Shown: piece after piece, positions 8,056-17,148 of the stretch | How positions within the stretch are numbered: the first letter of the stretch is position 1 | Layout of the letters: each line of letters begins with the position of its first letter | Origin: Ignavibacteriales bacterium | GTDB lineage: Bacteria; Bacteroidota; Ignavibacteria; Ignavibacteriales; Ignavibacteriaceae | Direction of reading: 5' to 3' | Assembly: GCA_012517155.1 (NCBI GenBank) | Contig: JAAYVN010000021.1 | Span: forward strand, 1 to 34,310 | Length of the DNA stretch: 34,310 nt | The notes under the pieces: model-generated | Told to the model about the DNA's origin: nothing | The model's database searches: none | What the model saw: the letters and a program-made list of their open reading frames with translations, nothing else | Made by a program: the position numbers and the translations under genes

Positions 8056-8582
8056 ATGTGTTATTCCGGAGGGTTTTTCTGTAAAAGTCTTCCCTTCCGA
8101 GACGCTTCCGACACGCTTCTGCTCCTCTCCCGACCATTCTCTTATTAACTCACAAACTAAATATGTTTTTCACTTATGAGACAGCTTCTATTCCAGCTAA
8201 ATTTGCATAAAATATTTTGAGAGTGTTGAAATAGTCAACAGTCCCCGGAGGTCTGATTTTAGGGTATAAATTTATGCCCTTTTAGGCATGGTTGATCGAA
8301 GTTAGATCGAAGGAGGAGTGAGGGGGAGAACTAAGGAAAGAGGGTAAAAAATTTGGTATCTTTGGCGTTAGGGAAGGTAAAGCAGGAAAAGTGTGTTGAA
8401 AAAATCAGCAATGACTTTTACTTTCTGTAAGGAAGAAGAGATGACTCTTTAAAAATATCAGGTTATGGACTCAATAGAAATGTCAGTAAACAGTTAACTT
8501 AGGACCTCAAAAAAGAGAGGAAATGTGACATTATGGAATAAATGTAAAGGAATCTATTAGCAAACAAACTGCTCTCAATTCC
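8056..8582. other. Gene-free stretch with small inverted repeats
   Basis: No convincing coding frame on either strand. Visible structure: TGTTGA-aatag-TCAACA (8224-8240), a perfect 6-bp inverted repeat; GGGTATAAATTTATGCCC (8262-8279), an 18-bp near-palindrome; a short direct repeat GATCGAAG near 8294 and 8305; and a strongly purine-rich block about 8305-8350. TATCTTTG at 8357-8364 resembles a Bacteroidota -7 element but has no TTTG at the right distance. GGAATTGA-type sequence follows the 9-bp repeats at both ends of the gap. It could hold a degenerate gene, a small RNA or operators; nothing here is firm. Confidence 0.5.
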
Positions 8583-8609
8583 GTTATAAACGTTACAGAC
8601 GTTACAAAC
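8583..8609 (-). repeat. 9-bp-unit repeat, locus B (three units), overlapping a stop codon
   Basis: Read on the minus strand: GTTTGTAAC, GTCTGTAAC, GTTTATAAC, then GG. The first unit lies inside the end of the second PorE-like gene; its TAA is the gene's stop codon (8602-8604). Same orientation as the gene. No clear terminator follows. Confidence 0.93.
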
Positions 8610-10350
8610 TATTTTTTATTCTCAGCACCACGCGGCGGTTTTTAGCGCGACCCTCGTTCGTATTATTCGGAGCAACAGGGTCACTCTCGCCATACGCTTT
8701 AACGTCAAAGGAGTCATCCTCCAGCCCGCGTTTTATCAGTTCACCGAAGACAGTCTGCGCTCTTTTGAGGGAGAGTTTTTCGTTGTATTTTTCACTTCCA
8801 ATAGCGTCTGTATAACCCCCAATTTCAATTGTAATCTGACTGTTTTCAGATTGGTTTTTCAGCAGGTTTGCGACATAATCGAGTTTGGGATGGAATGACT
8901 TATCGAGGTTATATTTATTAAACTCAAAGAAGACCGTTATAAGCCCGTCGGAAGTATCAATACGAACCTGATTCTGTGAGATAAGAGTAATATCCTTCCT
9001 GATGTATGAAGCGGTATCGGAATTAAAAGCAAGAGTCAGAAGGACGGGATTATATCCGGAAGCAGATGCTACAATTTTATAATCTGTAAAGGGATCAAGG
9101 GAAATGCGGTACTCCCCTTTTAATGAATCACTTGAAACCTGCAAAACTGAATTGTCAAGCAGTCCGGTAAGAGTTATATCCGCTTTAACCGGTTTTCCGA
9201 GTTCATTTTTTATCAAACCGGAGAGAAGCAGTTGTTTATCAAAATTATAAAAATCATCCGGAAGAATGCAGGAGTAAATATCTTTTGTATTGCTAAAATA
9301 TGCTGTTTTGCCGTCACCGATAATCATGAAACCCCAGTCATCCTCCGGCGAGTTAACAGTATAGCCAAGATTTACAGGTTCAGACCATTCCGTCCAACTG
9401 GATTCGGAAAGGCGTTTTGAAACAAAAATATCCAATCCGCCAAAACCGGTATGTCCGGTTGATGAGAAGAAGAGGTATTTGCCATCGGGAGTCAGGTATG
9501 GTGTCCTTTCGGCCATTTCGGTGTTTATAACCGGACCCAAATTAATTGGTTCCTGCCAGACAGAATCCTTTAAGAGCGAGAGATAAATATCCGTATTCCC
9601 CCAGTAGTCGCCATTATAATGAGTCCCTTTTTCCCGAAAACTCCCCACTCCCCCCGGGCGGTCTGATGTGAAGATCATAATATTATTTTTTACGAGACTT
9701 CCGTCAGAATCGAAATAATTGGAGTTTACAGGAGTTGAAAATTTCTTCAATAAATATTTGCCTGAAGTTGTTTTTTCCGCAAGGAACAGATCTCCGTTAA
9801 CTGATCCCGTATAAAATCCCATAATTATGATCTTCTGCTTATCAGAAGAAATATAAGTGGGCACTTCATTAGATGAGGTATTCAAAGATCTGAGAGGAGA
9901 AACCTCTCCCCAGTCCTTGCCTGTTCTAGAAACATAAAAAATATCCTCTCCACCGCCTCCTCCGTTTCTCCTGTGTGCACAGAAATACATTTCAGAACCA
10001 TCCTCGGAAACCACCGGATGATATTCATCACTGGACAACAAGTTAAGAGATTGCTGATACTCTGATGAGCGTAAGGATGTTTTTGTTTTGCTCAATCTGA
10101 TAAAGCCATTTATCTCTTCTTTTTCCTCCGGAAAGAGGTCCCGGTTCAAACCAATGTACTTTATTGCCCTGTTTCCCTCCCCCTTTTGGATCATTTGCAA
10201 AATGTTGCTTTTCATTTCCCGAAAACTCTTAGGAGAATCCTGATTCTCTTTCGCTGTATTTTGCAAACTGTTAAATGAATATGAATTCTGCGAGTGTACT
10301 AAATTTGTTATTACAAGTAAAACAATTATTAATGATAATTTATATTTCAC
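8602..10350 (-). CDS. Second PorE-like beta-propeller / OmpA envelope protein
   Basis: 582 aa, a paralogue of the product of 6158-7978 with the same layout: signal peptide 'MKYKLSLIIVLLVITNLVHSQ', helical N-terminal segment to about 95, PD40 blades about 100-380 ('HPVVSEDGSEMYFCAHRRNG', 'MIFTSDRPGGVG', 'KYLFFSSTGHTGFGGLDIF'), a CarboxypepD-regulatory-like domain about 385-460 ('LLSGLIKNELGKPVKADITL') and an OmpA domain at the end ('VFFEFNKYNLDKSF', 'IGGYTDAIGSEKYNEKLSLKRA', 'VKAYGESDPV'). The aspartate of 'YTDAIG' and arginine of 'LKRA', which bind the peptidoglycan peptide in OmpA domains, are both present. Convergent to its paralogue. It lies downstream of the terminated envelope operon 10472-17125 on the same strand and is probably its own transcription unit. 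The last codons and the stop fall in the 9-bp repeat. Confidence 0.85.
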   Translation of the reverse strand: MKYKLSLIIVLLVITNLVHSQNSYSFNSLQNTAKENQDSPKSFREMKSNILQMIQKGEGNRAIKYIGLNRDLFPEEKEEINGFIRLSKTKTSLRSSEYQQSLNLLSSDEYHPVVSEDGSEMYFCAHRRNGGGGGEDIFYVSRTGKDWGEVSPLRSLNTSSNEVPTYISSDKQKIIIMGFYTGSVNGDLFLAEKTTSGKYLLKKFSTPVNSNYFDSDGSLVKNNIMIFTSDRPGGVGSFREKGTHYNGDYWGNTDIYLSLLKDSVWQEPINLGPVINTEMAERTPYLTPDGKYLFFSSTGHTGFGGLDIFVSKRLSESSWTEWSEPVNLGYTVNSPEDDWGFMIIGDGKTAYFSNTKDIYSCILPDDFYNFDKQLLLSGLIKNELGKPVKADITLTGLLDNSVLQVSSDSLKGEYRISLDPFTDYKIVASASGYNPVLLTLAFNSDTASYIRKDITLISQNQVRIDTSDGLITVFFEFNKYNLDKSFHPKLDYVANLLKNQSENSQITIEIGGYTDAIGSEKYNEKLSLKRAQTVFGELIKRGLEDDSFDVKAYGESDPVAPNNTNEGRAKNRRVVLRIKNSL

Positions 10351-10423
10351 GTTATTCTATCTAAAAAAAAATTTACATTGTGAATATACACAAAAAACCA
10401 GTTAGTTTGAATCCAATAATTTC

Positions 10424-10453
10424 AAAAAAAAACCCACATTTCTGTGGGTTTTA
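10424..10453 (-). terminator. Rho-independent terminator of the envelope operon
   Basis: AACCCACA (10431-10438) pairs perfectly with TGTGGGTT (10443-10450) around a 4-nt loop; on the minus strand a run of nine T follows. It lies about 22 nt after the stop codon of the 576-aa gene. Confidence 0.93.
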
Positions 10454-10471
10454 AATAATCTAACCGTATTT

Positions 10472-12202
10472 CTAGAAGTTAAACTTAATAATCGGGCTAA
10501 AAATAACCTGAAGATCCTTTGCCCAAGGTTTCAGATCTTCTTTCTTTACAGTTCCGATTGCAACTTTAGTCATGAAACCCCAGGTGTCATTAAATAAGAT
10601 CTCGAAATTTGTACCAAAGTAACCGATACTTCCCTGGAAATCACTATGATATGCAAGTTCTAACTTATAAGTTGTAAATCCGTCATATCTTGCCAAGCCT
10701 GTTTTGATAAAGAAAACATTATGGAAAGCTTTGAAAATATCACTGCTTTTATTCAGGTCTTTCTCTCTGACTTCGATAACCGCGGGATCAAATGTGTATT
10801 CTCGAACATCAACCTGAGCAGCTCCTATTGATGCCTCCCAATAACCGAGGTCGATATTCGGGAATGGCTCAATTGGTTTCGGCAATATTTTGTACTTTTT
10901 CAGTTCATAAGAGAGAAATGACCTGAGTGAGTTGAAAATAAACGGAGTTTTTTCCTTGAAGTTATCTGACTTCCTGTCGTTAATTGACATCTTCCCTTCA
11001 AAAATAAACTCAAAGTCCTTGCCAAATTCATCATTTACTAAACCGGGTATAGGGGTTACGAGTTTTAAATAAACAGCCTGACCTGAATTAACAAAACGCG
11101 TATCTGGTTCGGATTTCTTAAAGACACGTTCAAACGGGAAAGTTATACCAAATGAAGTTGAGACATATTCTCTGTGTTTATCGAATGTATTATCCCTGCG
11201 TGCATATTTCAGACCCAGGTTATACTCATCCATATACCAGCCGAGAAGGGGTATTCTGTCATATCCCCATTGACCGAAAAGAGAGAAATCATGGTAAACC
11301 GGTTTTGATTCTTCAAGTACAGTCTTCTCATCCGGAACACTATAAGTCCTTATTCTGTAAAGGAGATACTCCGGCGAGAATGCGGAAATATAGACTGAGT
11401 TATAAGTCAGTTCGCTTACTGATGGTTCCAGACCCTCGTCAAAAGAAAGCCAATAAACTCTGTTGCCAAGTCTGGTGAACTGATCAGCTGTCAGGACATT
11501 GCGGAAATCCTCAAGGAGGATTCTGTCGTATATTTCGAATCTGTAATCAATAGGAAGTTTGGTTTCAGACTCTCTCAGGAAAGTAATAGCATCAATTTCC
11601 TCGTTGTAAAAGTTTTTCTCAACCAGGATTACGAGTCTAAGTCTCTTAACTAATCTTGAATACTCAACGGTTGCCTGACAACCAAGGTTGAAGAGTTTTT
11701 TGGCAATTTCCAGTTTGCTTGCCACATCAAAAATAAATTGCTGATCAGTAATTAACCATTGTTCTTTGGTTTTGTATTCGCTTTTGATAATAAAATCATC
11801 AAGCAATGATTTCAGACTTACATCGCAGATCTCGAGGCTCTTTTTCCTGAGGAGGATGCTGTAAATTGAGGGGCTTAGTTTTTCATAAAGTGTTAAGCCA
11901 ATTTCATTCTCAATGATTTCAATATCAGGAATTGAGGAACCAGTAACTGATAATTTAATCTGAGTGATTCGTGTGCCATCCTTACTAACTTCGGCAGTAA
12001 TATCCAGATTTGTTTGCGCAAGGAAATCCTCAAACTGATCACTAGAAATTGGTTGATTAGTAGACGTATAGTTGCTGCCTAAAAACTGAAAGCGCTTAAT
12101 TAATTTTTTAATTATCTCATCCTTGTAAGAGTCTGCGGAATAGCTGACAGATGAGAAAAGCGCTAAGCATAACGTTATAATTAAAATACTTTTATTTTTC
12201 AT
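10472..12202 (-). CDS. Unrecognised exported protein with probable C-terminal outer-membrane barrel
   Basis: 576 aa, not assigned to a known family. Signal peptide 'MKNKSILIITLCLALFSSVSYSA'. Residues about 25-290 are mixed alpha/beta with many charged residues ('YKTKEQWLITDQQFIFDVASKL'). From about 310 the sequence alternates polar and aromatic residues in long strands ('YHDFSLFGQWGYDRIPLLGWYM', 'YNLGLKYARRD', 'FKTGLARYDGF'-like segments) and the chain ends '...IIKFNF', with the terminal phenylalanine common in barrels inserted by the Bam machinery. This suggests a periplasmic N-domain joined to an outer-membrane barrel. Last gene of a minus-strand operon (24 nt after the preceding gene) and followed by a strong terminator. 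Confidence 0.75.
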   Translation of the reverse strand: MKNKSILIITLCLALFSSVSYSADSYKDEIIKKLIKRFQFLGSNYTSTNQPISSDQFEDFLAQTNLDITAEVSKDGTRITQIKLSVTGSSIPDIEIIENEIGLTLYEKLSPSIYSILLRKKSLEICDVSLKSLLDDFIIKSEYKTKEQWLITDQQFIFDVASKLEIAKKLFNLGCQATVEYSRLVKRLRLVILVEKNFYNEEIDAITFLRESETKLPIDYRFEIYDRILLEDFRNVLTADQFTRLGNRVYWLSFDEGLEPSVSELTYNSVYISAFSPEYLLYRIRTYSVPDEKTVLEESKPVYHDFSLFGQWGYDRIPLLGWYMDEYNLGLKYARRDNTFDKHREYVSTSFGITFPFERVFKKSEPDTRFVNSGQAVYLKLVTPIPGLVNDEFGKDFEFIFEGKMSINDRKSDNFKEKTPFIFNSLRSFLSYELKKYKILPKPIEPFPNIDLGYWEASIGAAQVDVREYTFDPAVIEVREKDLNKSSDIFKAFHNVFFIKTGLARYDGFTTYKLELAYHSDFQGSIGYFGTNFEILFNDTWGFMTKVAIGTVKKEDLKPWAKDLQVIFSPIIKFNF

Positions 12203-12226
12203 AAATTTTCTACTTTTTAATTATTA

Positions 12227-13720
12227 TTAAAATCCGTAACGTAATCTAAACTGCACAAGCAGACCGCTGTTGGAGTATTCCTCATACTCTTTTTTGACTC
12301 CCAGCACTTTATCCGTCAGGAACATGCTTTCAAGCCGCCCTACAAGTTTTGACTGTCCTAACTGATAGCTAAACAACTGCAACCAGGCACCAACCTTAAA
12401 CTTACTATCAAAGAAGCGGATATTTGCCCCAAGCAAGTAATTTGGTCTCGGCTCGGTAAGCATGTTGTAAGTAACTTCAACGACCGGAAGTACTGTTATA
12501 TTGCTAACTTTTCTGGAACCAATAAAAACATCATTATTGTACTCGGCAGCAAAAACATCATATCCGCCTACACCAAAGTCAAATTTAAGTTTGTGGAACT
12601 CATTGAAGTCCCAGAAGAAAGAGTGGGTAAATTGGAAATCAAAGAAGGAAAAATAAGAATAATCATTAATGATCCCTTTATTAACCTGCTGTGGATCAGT
12701 GTATTTATTGGAAGAAACCGATGCATAAAGGTTGAAATAGAGAGGTGAATTGAAAAAATAGAGATCAAGTACACCGCCACTGTTGCTGTTGAGATTTCCC
12801 TTTTTGACTGATTTGTATAAACCGGCTTCACTTCCTGCAAGAACGTTATTTGTTTTTGCATAAAGCCTGAAGTCCATTCCCCAGTCATTAAGATAACTTG
12901 TTCCGGGAATAACAAATCGTAATCCCCATTTTATATTATCGTTTTGACCAGGCAGGAGAGGGAGAACTTTTTCATTTCGGTTCACATCAGCGGCTATCAG
13001 GAAGTGGTTATTCTCATCTCCGCCAAGGAAGTTTTCAGATAAGAAAGTCCAGTACAAGGTCAACCTGCTTAGGTATGTAAAGTCAACTGTAAACGCAGGT
13101 TTGTTTGTATCTTCCGATCTCTGATAAATAAAAGGATCATTTATCCTTTTTTCTACCAGGAATTTACTTTCTTCAACGTTTTTCGGAGTTGTTGCCGTAA
13201 GAGCAGGATCCTGCGGACCGACAATTTGTTCCCCATAAAGACAAGCAAATACAAAAGCCTCTAGTAATTTATATTCATCAACAGAGGAATTCTTCAAATT
13301 ATAAATTTGCCAGAAGTTAAAGTTCTGCCCGTTTTGATCAGTATCTCTAATCCACAGAATATGCTGAATATCTGCACGTTCTTTGAGGGCAACTCCCGGT
13401 TCCCTATTAACAAAATAGAAACGATAGGTTTTATTTTTGTTAAATCCAAAGAAACGCTGTCCCGAACCTTTATCTACAAGTTTAAGAAACTCATCAGACG
13501 AAAGATCCAGTTTGTCCTTCAACCCTATTGAACTTAAAATCTGATTTATATTATCCAGCTTCTGGGAAGTAAAGGCAACCGGGGCTGAATTGACATCGAT
13601 TTTTAAGTATCTCGTTGAATTTCCTTTTACGTAATCTTCAATCATATCTGATATTGTATATTTATTTTGTCCCAATACCAGGGTTGTAAAGAACAGTGAA
13701 AGTAAAATTATTCTTTTCAT
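12227..13720 (-). CDS. Unrecognised exported protein, probable outer-membrane barrel
   Basis: 497 aa; I do not recognise the family. Signal peptide 'MKRIILLSLFFTTLVLGQ'. Residues about 25-195 are mixed. From about 205 come strand-like segments typical of an outer-membrane barrel ('FTVDFTYLSRLTLYWTFLSE', 'FLIAADVNRNEKV', 'YFNLYASVSSNKY', 'HKLKFDFGVGGYDVF', 'PNYLLGANIRFFDSKF'), and the chain ends '...VQFRLRYGF' with terminal phenylalanine. In size and layout it parallels the next gene (10472-12202), so the operon may encode two barrels of one complex. 16 nt after the 370-aa gene. Confidence 0.75.
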   Translation of the reverse strand: MKRIILLSLFFTTLVLGQNKYTISDMIEDYVKGNSTRYLKIDVNSAPVAFTSQKLDNINQILSSIGLKDKLDLSSDEFLKLVDKGSGQRFFGFNKNKTYRFYFVNREPGVALKERADIQHILWIRDTDQNGQNFNFWQIYNLKNSSVDEYKLLEAFVFACLYGEQIVGPQDPALTATTPKNVEESKFLVEKRINDPFIYQRSEDTNKPAFTVDFTYLSRLTLYWTFLSENFLGGDENNHFLIAADVNRNEKVLPLLPGQNDNIKWGLRFVIPGTSYLNDWGMDFRLYAKTNNVLAGSEAGLYKSVKKGNLNSNSGGVLDLYFFNSPLYFNLYASVSSNKYTDPQQVNKGIINDYSYFSFFDFQFTHSFFWDFNEFHKLKFDFGVGGYDVFAAEYNNDVFIGSRKVSNITVLPVVEVTYNMLTEPRPNYLLGANIRFFDSKFKVGAWLQLFSYQLGQSKLVGRLESMFLTDKVLGVKKEYEEYSNSGLLVQFRLRYGF

Positions 13721-13736
13721 AAGTTATCTTTATTTA

Positions 13737-14849
13737 TTATTGTTTAAAAATTGCAAATAGATCTTTGTTAACCGTCTTGCCGAATGTATCGGTAAATTGC
13801 AGTTTAAGTGTGCAAAGTTTTCCAAGTTGTGAAGCAATAGCTTTTTTATCAACAATTAGGACAAACTCCTTTGCTGACTGACGAGTATCATAAATAAAAG
13901 GTTTCTCATTTAATTCAATTCTCGCCCCTACTGAAGCTATCCCTTGCATTGGGAAAACAAACATACTTCCATTCGGTAGCTCATCTTCATATCTGAATTT
14001 AATTTCAAAGTTACTATCATCGGATAGACTCAGTTCCTTTGGATTGTTTTTACTGTCTGACCAAGTGTGTTTTACAATTAGATTTTCAGGATTGAACCTT
14101 AATTTCGAACTCCATTGGGCTTTTTCTGTAGGAGAATATTGAATTATCTCACCGCGATATTTACCGGTTATAGTAAATACCATATCCCTGTTATCCGGAT
14201 CTGCAAAAATATCGTCGAGTACGACCTGACTACCCTTTTTTTCTTCTGTTTTATCCTTGAACGTAAACTCATAAGAATAATAAGTACTGTCAGGGTTGGG
14301 ATGGTCTTCAAGTCCAACTGCAGCAAAATTCACCGCAAGTTTTGTCCCAATTACATAAAATTCTTCAAGGTTAATAGGAATTGCCATTCTTGGGTACATT
14401 ACCTGCACCTTAAATTCATTATTCCCAAGAATCTTTCTGTCTCCGGGGTAACTGCCATCTGCATTAGCGCAATTTGCACAACTTACAGACGGTCTAAATG
14501 ATATTGTGTAGGTTTTACCTGGCTTTTTAAATAAAATCCTCGCCACACATGAGGCTGGATAGCCCATTCCAAAACTCGTTGTGGTATTAAAACGCGAATT
14601 ATAAAATGGTCTAGCATATACAATTTTAACTTCATTCTCATCCGGCGTTTTTCCTTGTTCATCTTTAATACTTATATTGGAGGGTCCAAAGGTTATTCCG
14701 GTTGTGGGATAGTATACAAGTGGTTCTTCGGGAAGAACTTTATCTGTATAAGGATAAACTGAATAAGTGGGTACCTGCCCAAACATATTCCCTACAAATA
14801 ACAGACAAAGGAAAAGAGTAAATTTAAATAATCGCAAGGTATTTGTCAT
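13737..14849 (-). CDS. Unrecognised secreted beta-rich protein (Ig-like domains)
   Basis: 370 aa. Signal peptide 'MTNTLRLFKFTLFLCLLFVGNMFGQ'. The mature chain is beta-rich and appears built of two or three Ig-like modules: about 30-150 ('GPSNISIKDEQGKTPDENEV', with two CxxC-like cysteines in 'SCANCAN'), about 155-255 and about 260-370. No membrane segment after the signal peptide, so periplasmic or surface. In GldM, the periplasmic part of the T9SS motor, Ig-like domains follow the N-terminal membrane segment in a single chain; here a similar arrangement could be split between this gene and the preceding one. That comparison rests on topology alone. 12 nt after its upstream neighbour. Confidence 0.7.
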   Translation of the reverse strand: MTNTLRLFKFTLFLCLLFVGNMFGQVPTYSVYPYTDKVLPEEPLVYYPTTGITFGPSNISIKDEQGKTPDENEVKIVYARPFYNSRFNTTTSFGMGYPASCVARILFKKPGKTYTISFRPSVSCANCANADGSYPGDRKILGNNEFKVQVMYPRMAIPINLEEFYVIGTKLAVNFAAVGLEDHPNPDSTYYSYEFTFKDKTEEKKGSQVVLDDIFADPDNRDMVFTITGKYRGEIIQYSPTEKAQWSSKLRFNPENLIVKHTWSDSKNNPKELSLSDDSNFEIKFRYEDELPNGSMFVFPMQGIASVGARIELNEKPFIYDTRQSAKEFVLIVDKKAIASQLGKLCTLKLQFTDTFGKTVNKDLFAIFKQ

Positions 14850-14861
14850 GGTTTACTCCAA

Positions 14862-15806
14862 TTAAAAAAGTGATAACCTGATAATAACAGGTATTTTATT
14901 GCTAACTTCGTAATAAAAATCATCTTCATTGGAAAATCCAAGATTTTGTTTCCCTTTGAAGTTTTTATATACTTCTTTTTTAAATTCTTCAAAAGCTTTT
15001 TCTTTTTGAACAGGCTCGTTAATAGAAGCTGTTTTCTCCAGAACCTCATTGGCTTTCTTGACAATTTCATCAACTGCAGAGTTAGAAAGCTCAAACTCAG
15101 GATTAATACCTGTCTTTGTAACGTAATTAGCTAATCGTTCTCCTTCAAGACCGAGAAAAAGCCTTGCAGCAATTGTTTTAAGTATTTTATTCTGTTCTTC
15201 TCTTTTGTCAATACCATATTCAGCTTTAAAATCCTGCCTAACCTTATCAGTCGGTTGCAACAGTTTTTCGAAGAGTTGCTCGGTATTTCTGGGTGCAATT
15301 TCATCCGATAAAATTCTTGGGGTTTTAGAATAGACATAATATTTAAGTATAACATCTCTCCTACCAGTTAAAAGCCCCTTCACATTTCCGGGAACCTCAA
15401 GAAAGAAGGTTTGAACTGTTAATTTGCATTGATCCGCATCTTTTGTAAGATATATTTTCAACTTGTTATCCGATGTTTGTGATGATAACTTGTCGGGAAA
15501 AAAATTTGCCCCGAAGAGATTCCTGCTAGCAGGATCCAGTTCGGCAAAAAATTGGACACTTGCTTTTTCAGTTTCCGAGATTAGTTTAGGAGCAAAAATC
15601 GTATAAGACGACGGAGTAGCTTCTTGAAAACTCACTTTATAGACATTATCGGGTTGATTTGTAGCCACACCCAATTTTTGTATTGCGGTTTTCACTATAG
15701 CATCAAGAGTCAAGCTTTCGACAAGAAGATCTCGTTCGTGAATAACAACTAGTAATTCAGCAATAACCACAAGATAAAGTACAAAGTAAACTATTTTTGC
15801 TTTCAT
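14862..15806 (-). CDS. Single-pass membrane protein with periplasmic domain (GldM-like topology)
   Basis: 314 aa, family not recognised. One N-terminal membrane segment (about residues 5-22, 'IVYFVLYLVVIAELLVVI') with a glutamate, E17, inside it, preceded by two lysines, so the bulk should be periplasmic. The body is alpha/beta, then largely helical from about 200 ('DEIVKKANEVLEKTASINEP'). An AGAGG ribosome binding site lies 8 nt before the ATG. A charged residue in a lone N-terminal helix is a feature of ion-driven motor stators such as GldM, ExbD and MotB, and the preceding gene encodes a polytopic protein also with a buried glutamate. I infer, with modest confidence, that the two form an inner-membrane complex. 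11 nt after the preceding gene. Confidence 0.7.
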   Translation of the reverse strand: MKAKIVYFVLYLVVIAELLVVIHERDLLVESLTLDAIVKTAIQKLGVATNQPDNVYKVSFQEATPSSYTIFAPKLISETEKASVQFFAELDPASRNLFGANFFPDKLSSQTSDNKLKIYLTKDADQCKLTVQTFFLEVPGNVKGLLTGRRDVILKYYVYSKTPRILSDEIAPRNTEQLFEKLLQPTDKVRQDFKAEYGIDKREEQNKILKTIAARLFLGLEGERLANYVTKTGINPEFELSNSAVDEIVKKANEVLEKTASINEPVQKEKAFEEFKKEVYKNFKGKQNLGFSNEDDFYYEVSNKIPVIIRLSLF

Positions 15807-15817
15807 TCTAAAAACCT

Positions 15818-17125
15818 CTATTGATTTGTAATAGGTTTATTTCCGTTATTTCCATCATTAAACTTAACGCCAAGAGTCTGTTTTATCTCCATAATTGTCT
15901 TATTAAAACTGATCAGTTGTTCCTGAAGTTTATTTTCATTTAGCTTCGATGAAATTCCATTAAGGGACTTGCTAATTTTCTCAATTGCGACCGAGAACTC
16001 TGTAACATTTGATGGATCAATGCTGGCAAGTTCTTGTAATCCTGAAGCAAATATGTTTTTTAAGTTTTCAAATTCAATTTTTTTATTAATAATATCGAGA
16101 TATGGGTAATTTCTAGTTGGATTTTCCCTATCCCTATAAATCAACCCCTTTGAGACGTTCGTATTAAGAGTTGCCAGCAAACCTTCCAGTTCGGAAAAAT
16201 CCACTTTAAGGGGTTGATGCTGTGATAATTTAATCAATTCCTTAAAATTATCGATAGATAAAGGTTGACCACTTCTTCCACCCGATTCATCTATCTTAAC
16301 ACTATCCATATTATTTTCTTTTTCATCTTTAAAGAATGTGAAAACAGCTAAACATACTAAGAGGGAAAATTCAAGGAACAAAGCAACAAAAATAACCCAG
16401 AGTGCAAGACTTTTGTCTTCAATAACAAACGATGGAAATGGGAATCCCAATTTTTCAATTTTATTACCCAATCCTCTTAATCCAACCACGATGACTAATA
16501 GCCCAGCACCAAAATAAACTAAACCTGTAATATTATTTTCATATCTGTTTATGTATGAGGTTGTCATTTTATACCCAAGTATTGATAATGACCGCCTCGA
16601 TAATTCTTCGGGATCTCCTTTGATTATATATCTCTCGCCAATAGAATATCTTCTGCGGAGTAGTATACCGTTTATTAAAAAAGTTAGTGAAATTAAAGAA
16701 ATTCCAAGAACAAAAACAATAAGAGTAACTTGCTTGTCAATAATAGTTCCTGTTGCATTTAATACCCATAAGGTAATGGCAGAAATAATCGAACAAATTA
16801 GAAAAAGATACAGAACAAGTTCTGTATAACAAGAGCTTTTAATAAGTTTGTTTAATCTGTCTATTCCATCTTGATTAATCAACAGGTTTTCATCGCTCAA
16901 TTGATTGCCTGCTTTTTCCAATTCGATAATCTTATTTTCACTGAGATTTTCTTTAGTAACATCATCTCTGTCTTTAATTTCCATGAGGAAATTTGTTTTT
17001 AAAATATTGAAGGTTTCCTCTCGCTCGTTATGTACGAACTCCTGTTTAGGAAAATCTTTAAACCTGAGAATTGATTTTTGGATTTCTTCAGGTTTAACAA
17101 TTAATCGGTCACGTGTCCTAAACAT
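15818..17125 (-). CDS. Four-pass inner-membrane protein with cytoplasmic helical tail (GldL-like)
   Basis: 435 aa from the ATG at 17125; a TTG at 17140 would overlap the GGAGGAG ribosome binding site, so it is rejected as start. About 100 charged cytoplasmic residues, then membrane segments at about 102-123, 133-156, 198-217 and 239-265, and a helical, probably coiled-coil cytoplasmic tail to the end. The last helix carries a glutamate (E252 in 'FVALFLEFSLLV'). The third and fourth helices ('VYFGAGLLVIVVGL' and the Glu-bearing helix) recall the two-helix hairpin of GldL, which uses a membrane glutamate for proton flow, and the tail recalls the GldL cytoplasmic helices. The match is by eye and not secure. 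First large gene of the operon. Confidence 0.65.
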   Translation of the reverse strand: MFRTRDRLIVKPEEIQKSILRFKDFPKQEFVHNEREETFNILKTNFLMEIKDRDDVTKENLSENKIIELEKAGNQLSDENLLINQDGIDRLNKLIKSSCYTELVLYLFLICSIISAITLWVLNATGTIIDKQVTLIVFVLGISLISLTFLINGILLRRRYSIGERYIIKGDPEELSRRSLSILGYKMTTSYINRYENNITGLVYFGAGLLVIVVGLRGLGNKIEKLGFPFPSFVIEDKSLALWVIFVALFLEFSLLVCLAVFTFFKDEKENNMDSVKIDESGGRSGQPLSIDNFKELIKLSQHQPLKVDFSELEGLLATLNTNVSKGLIYRDRENPTRNYPYLDIINKKIEFENLKNIFASGLQELASIDPSNVTEFSVAIEKISKSLNGISSKLNENKLQEQLISFNKTIMEIKQTLGVKFNDGNNGNKPITNQ

Positions 17126-17148
17126 ATTTTTCTCCTCCAATATAATAT

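Noticed and set aside
8357-8364. Promoter from TATCTTTG in the gene-free gap
   Set aside because: There is no TTTG about 19 nt upstream and no gene begins downstream on that strand.
14846-15094. Lysine-rich 82-residue frame within the GldM-like gene
   Set aside because: It overlaps the 314-aa gene in another frame and looks like a shadow of its helical, lysine-rich coding sequence.
17125-17140. TTG start five codons upstream for the GldL-like gene
   Set aside because: The TTG lies within the GGAGGAG ribosome binding site that serves the ATG at 17125.
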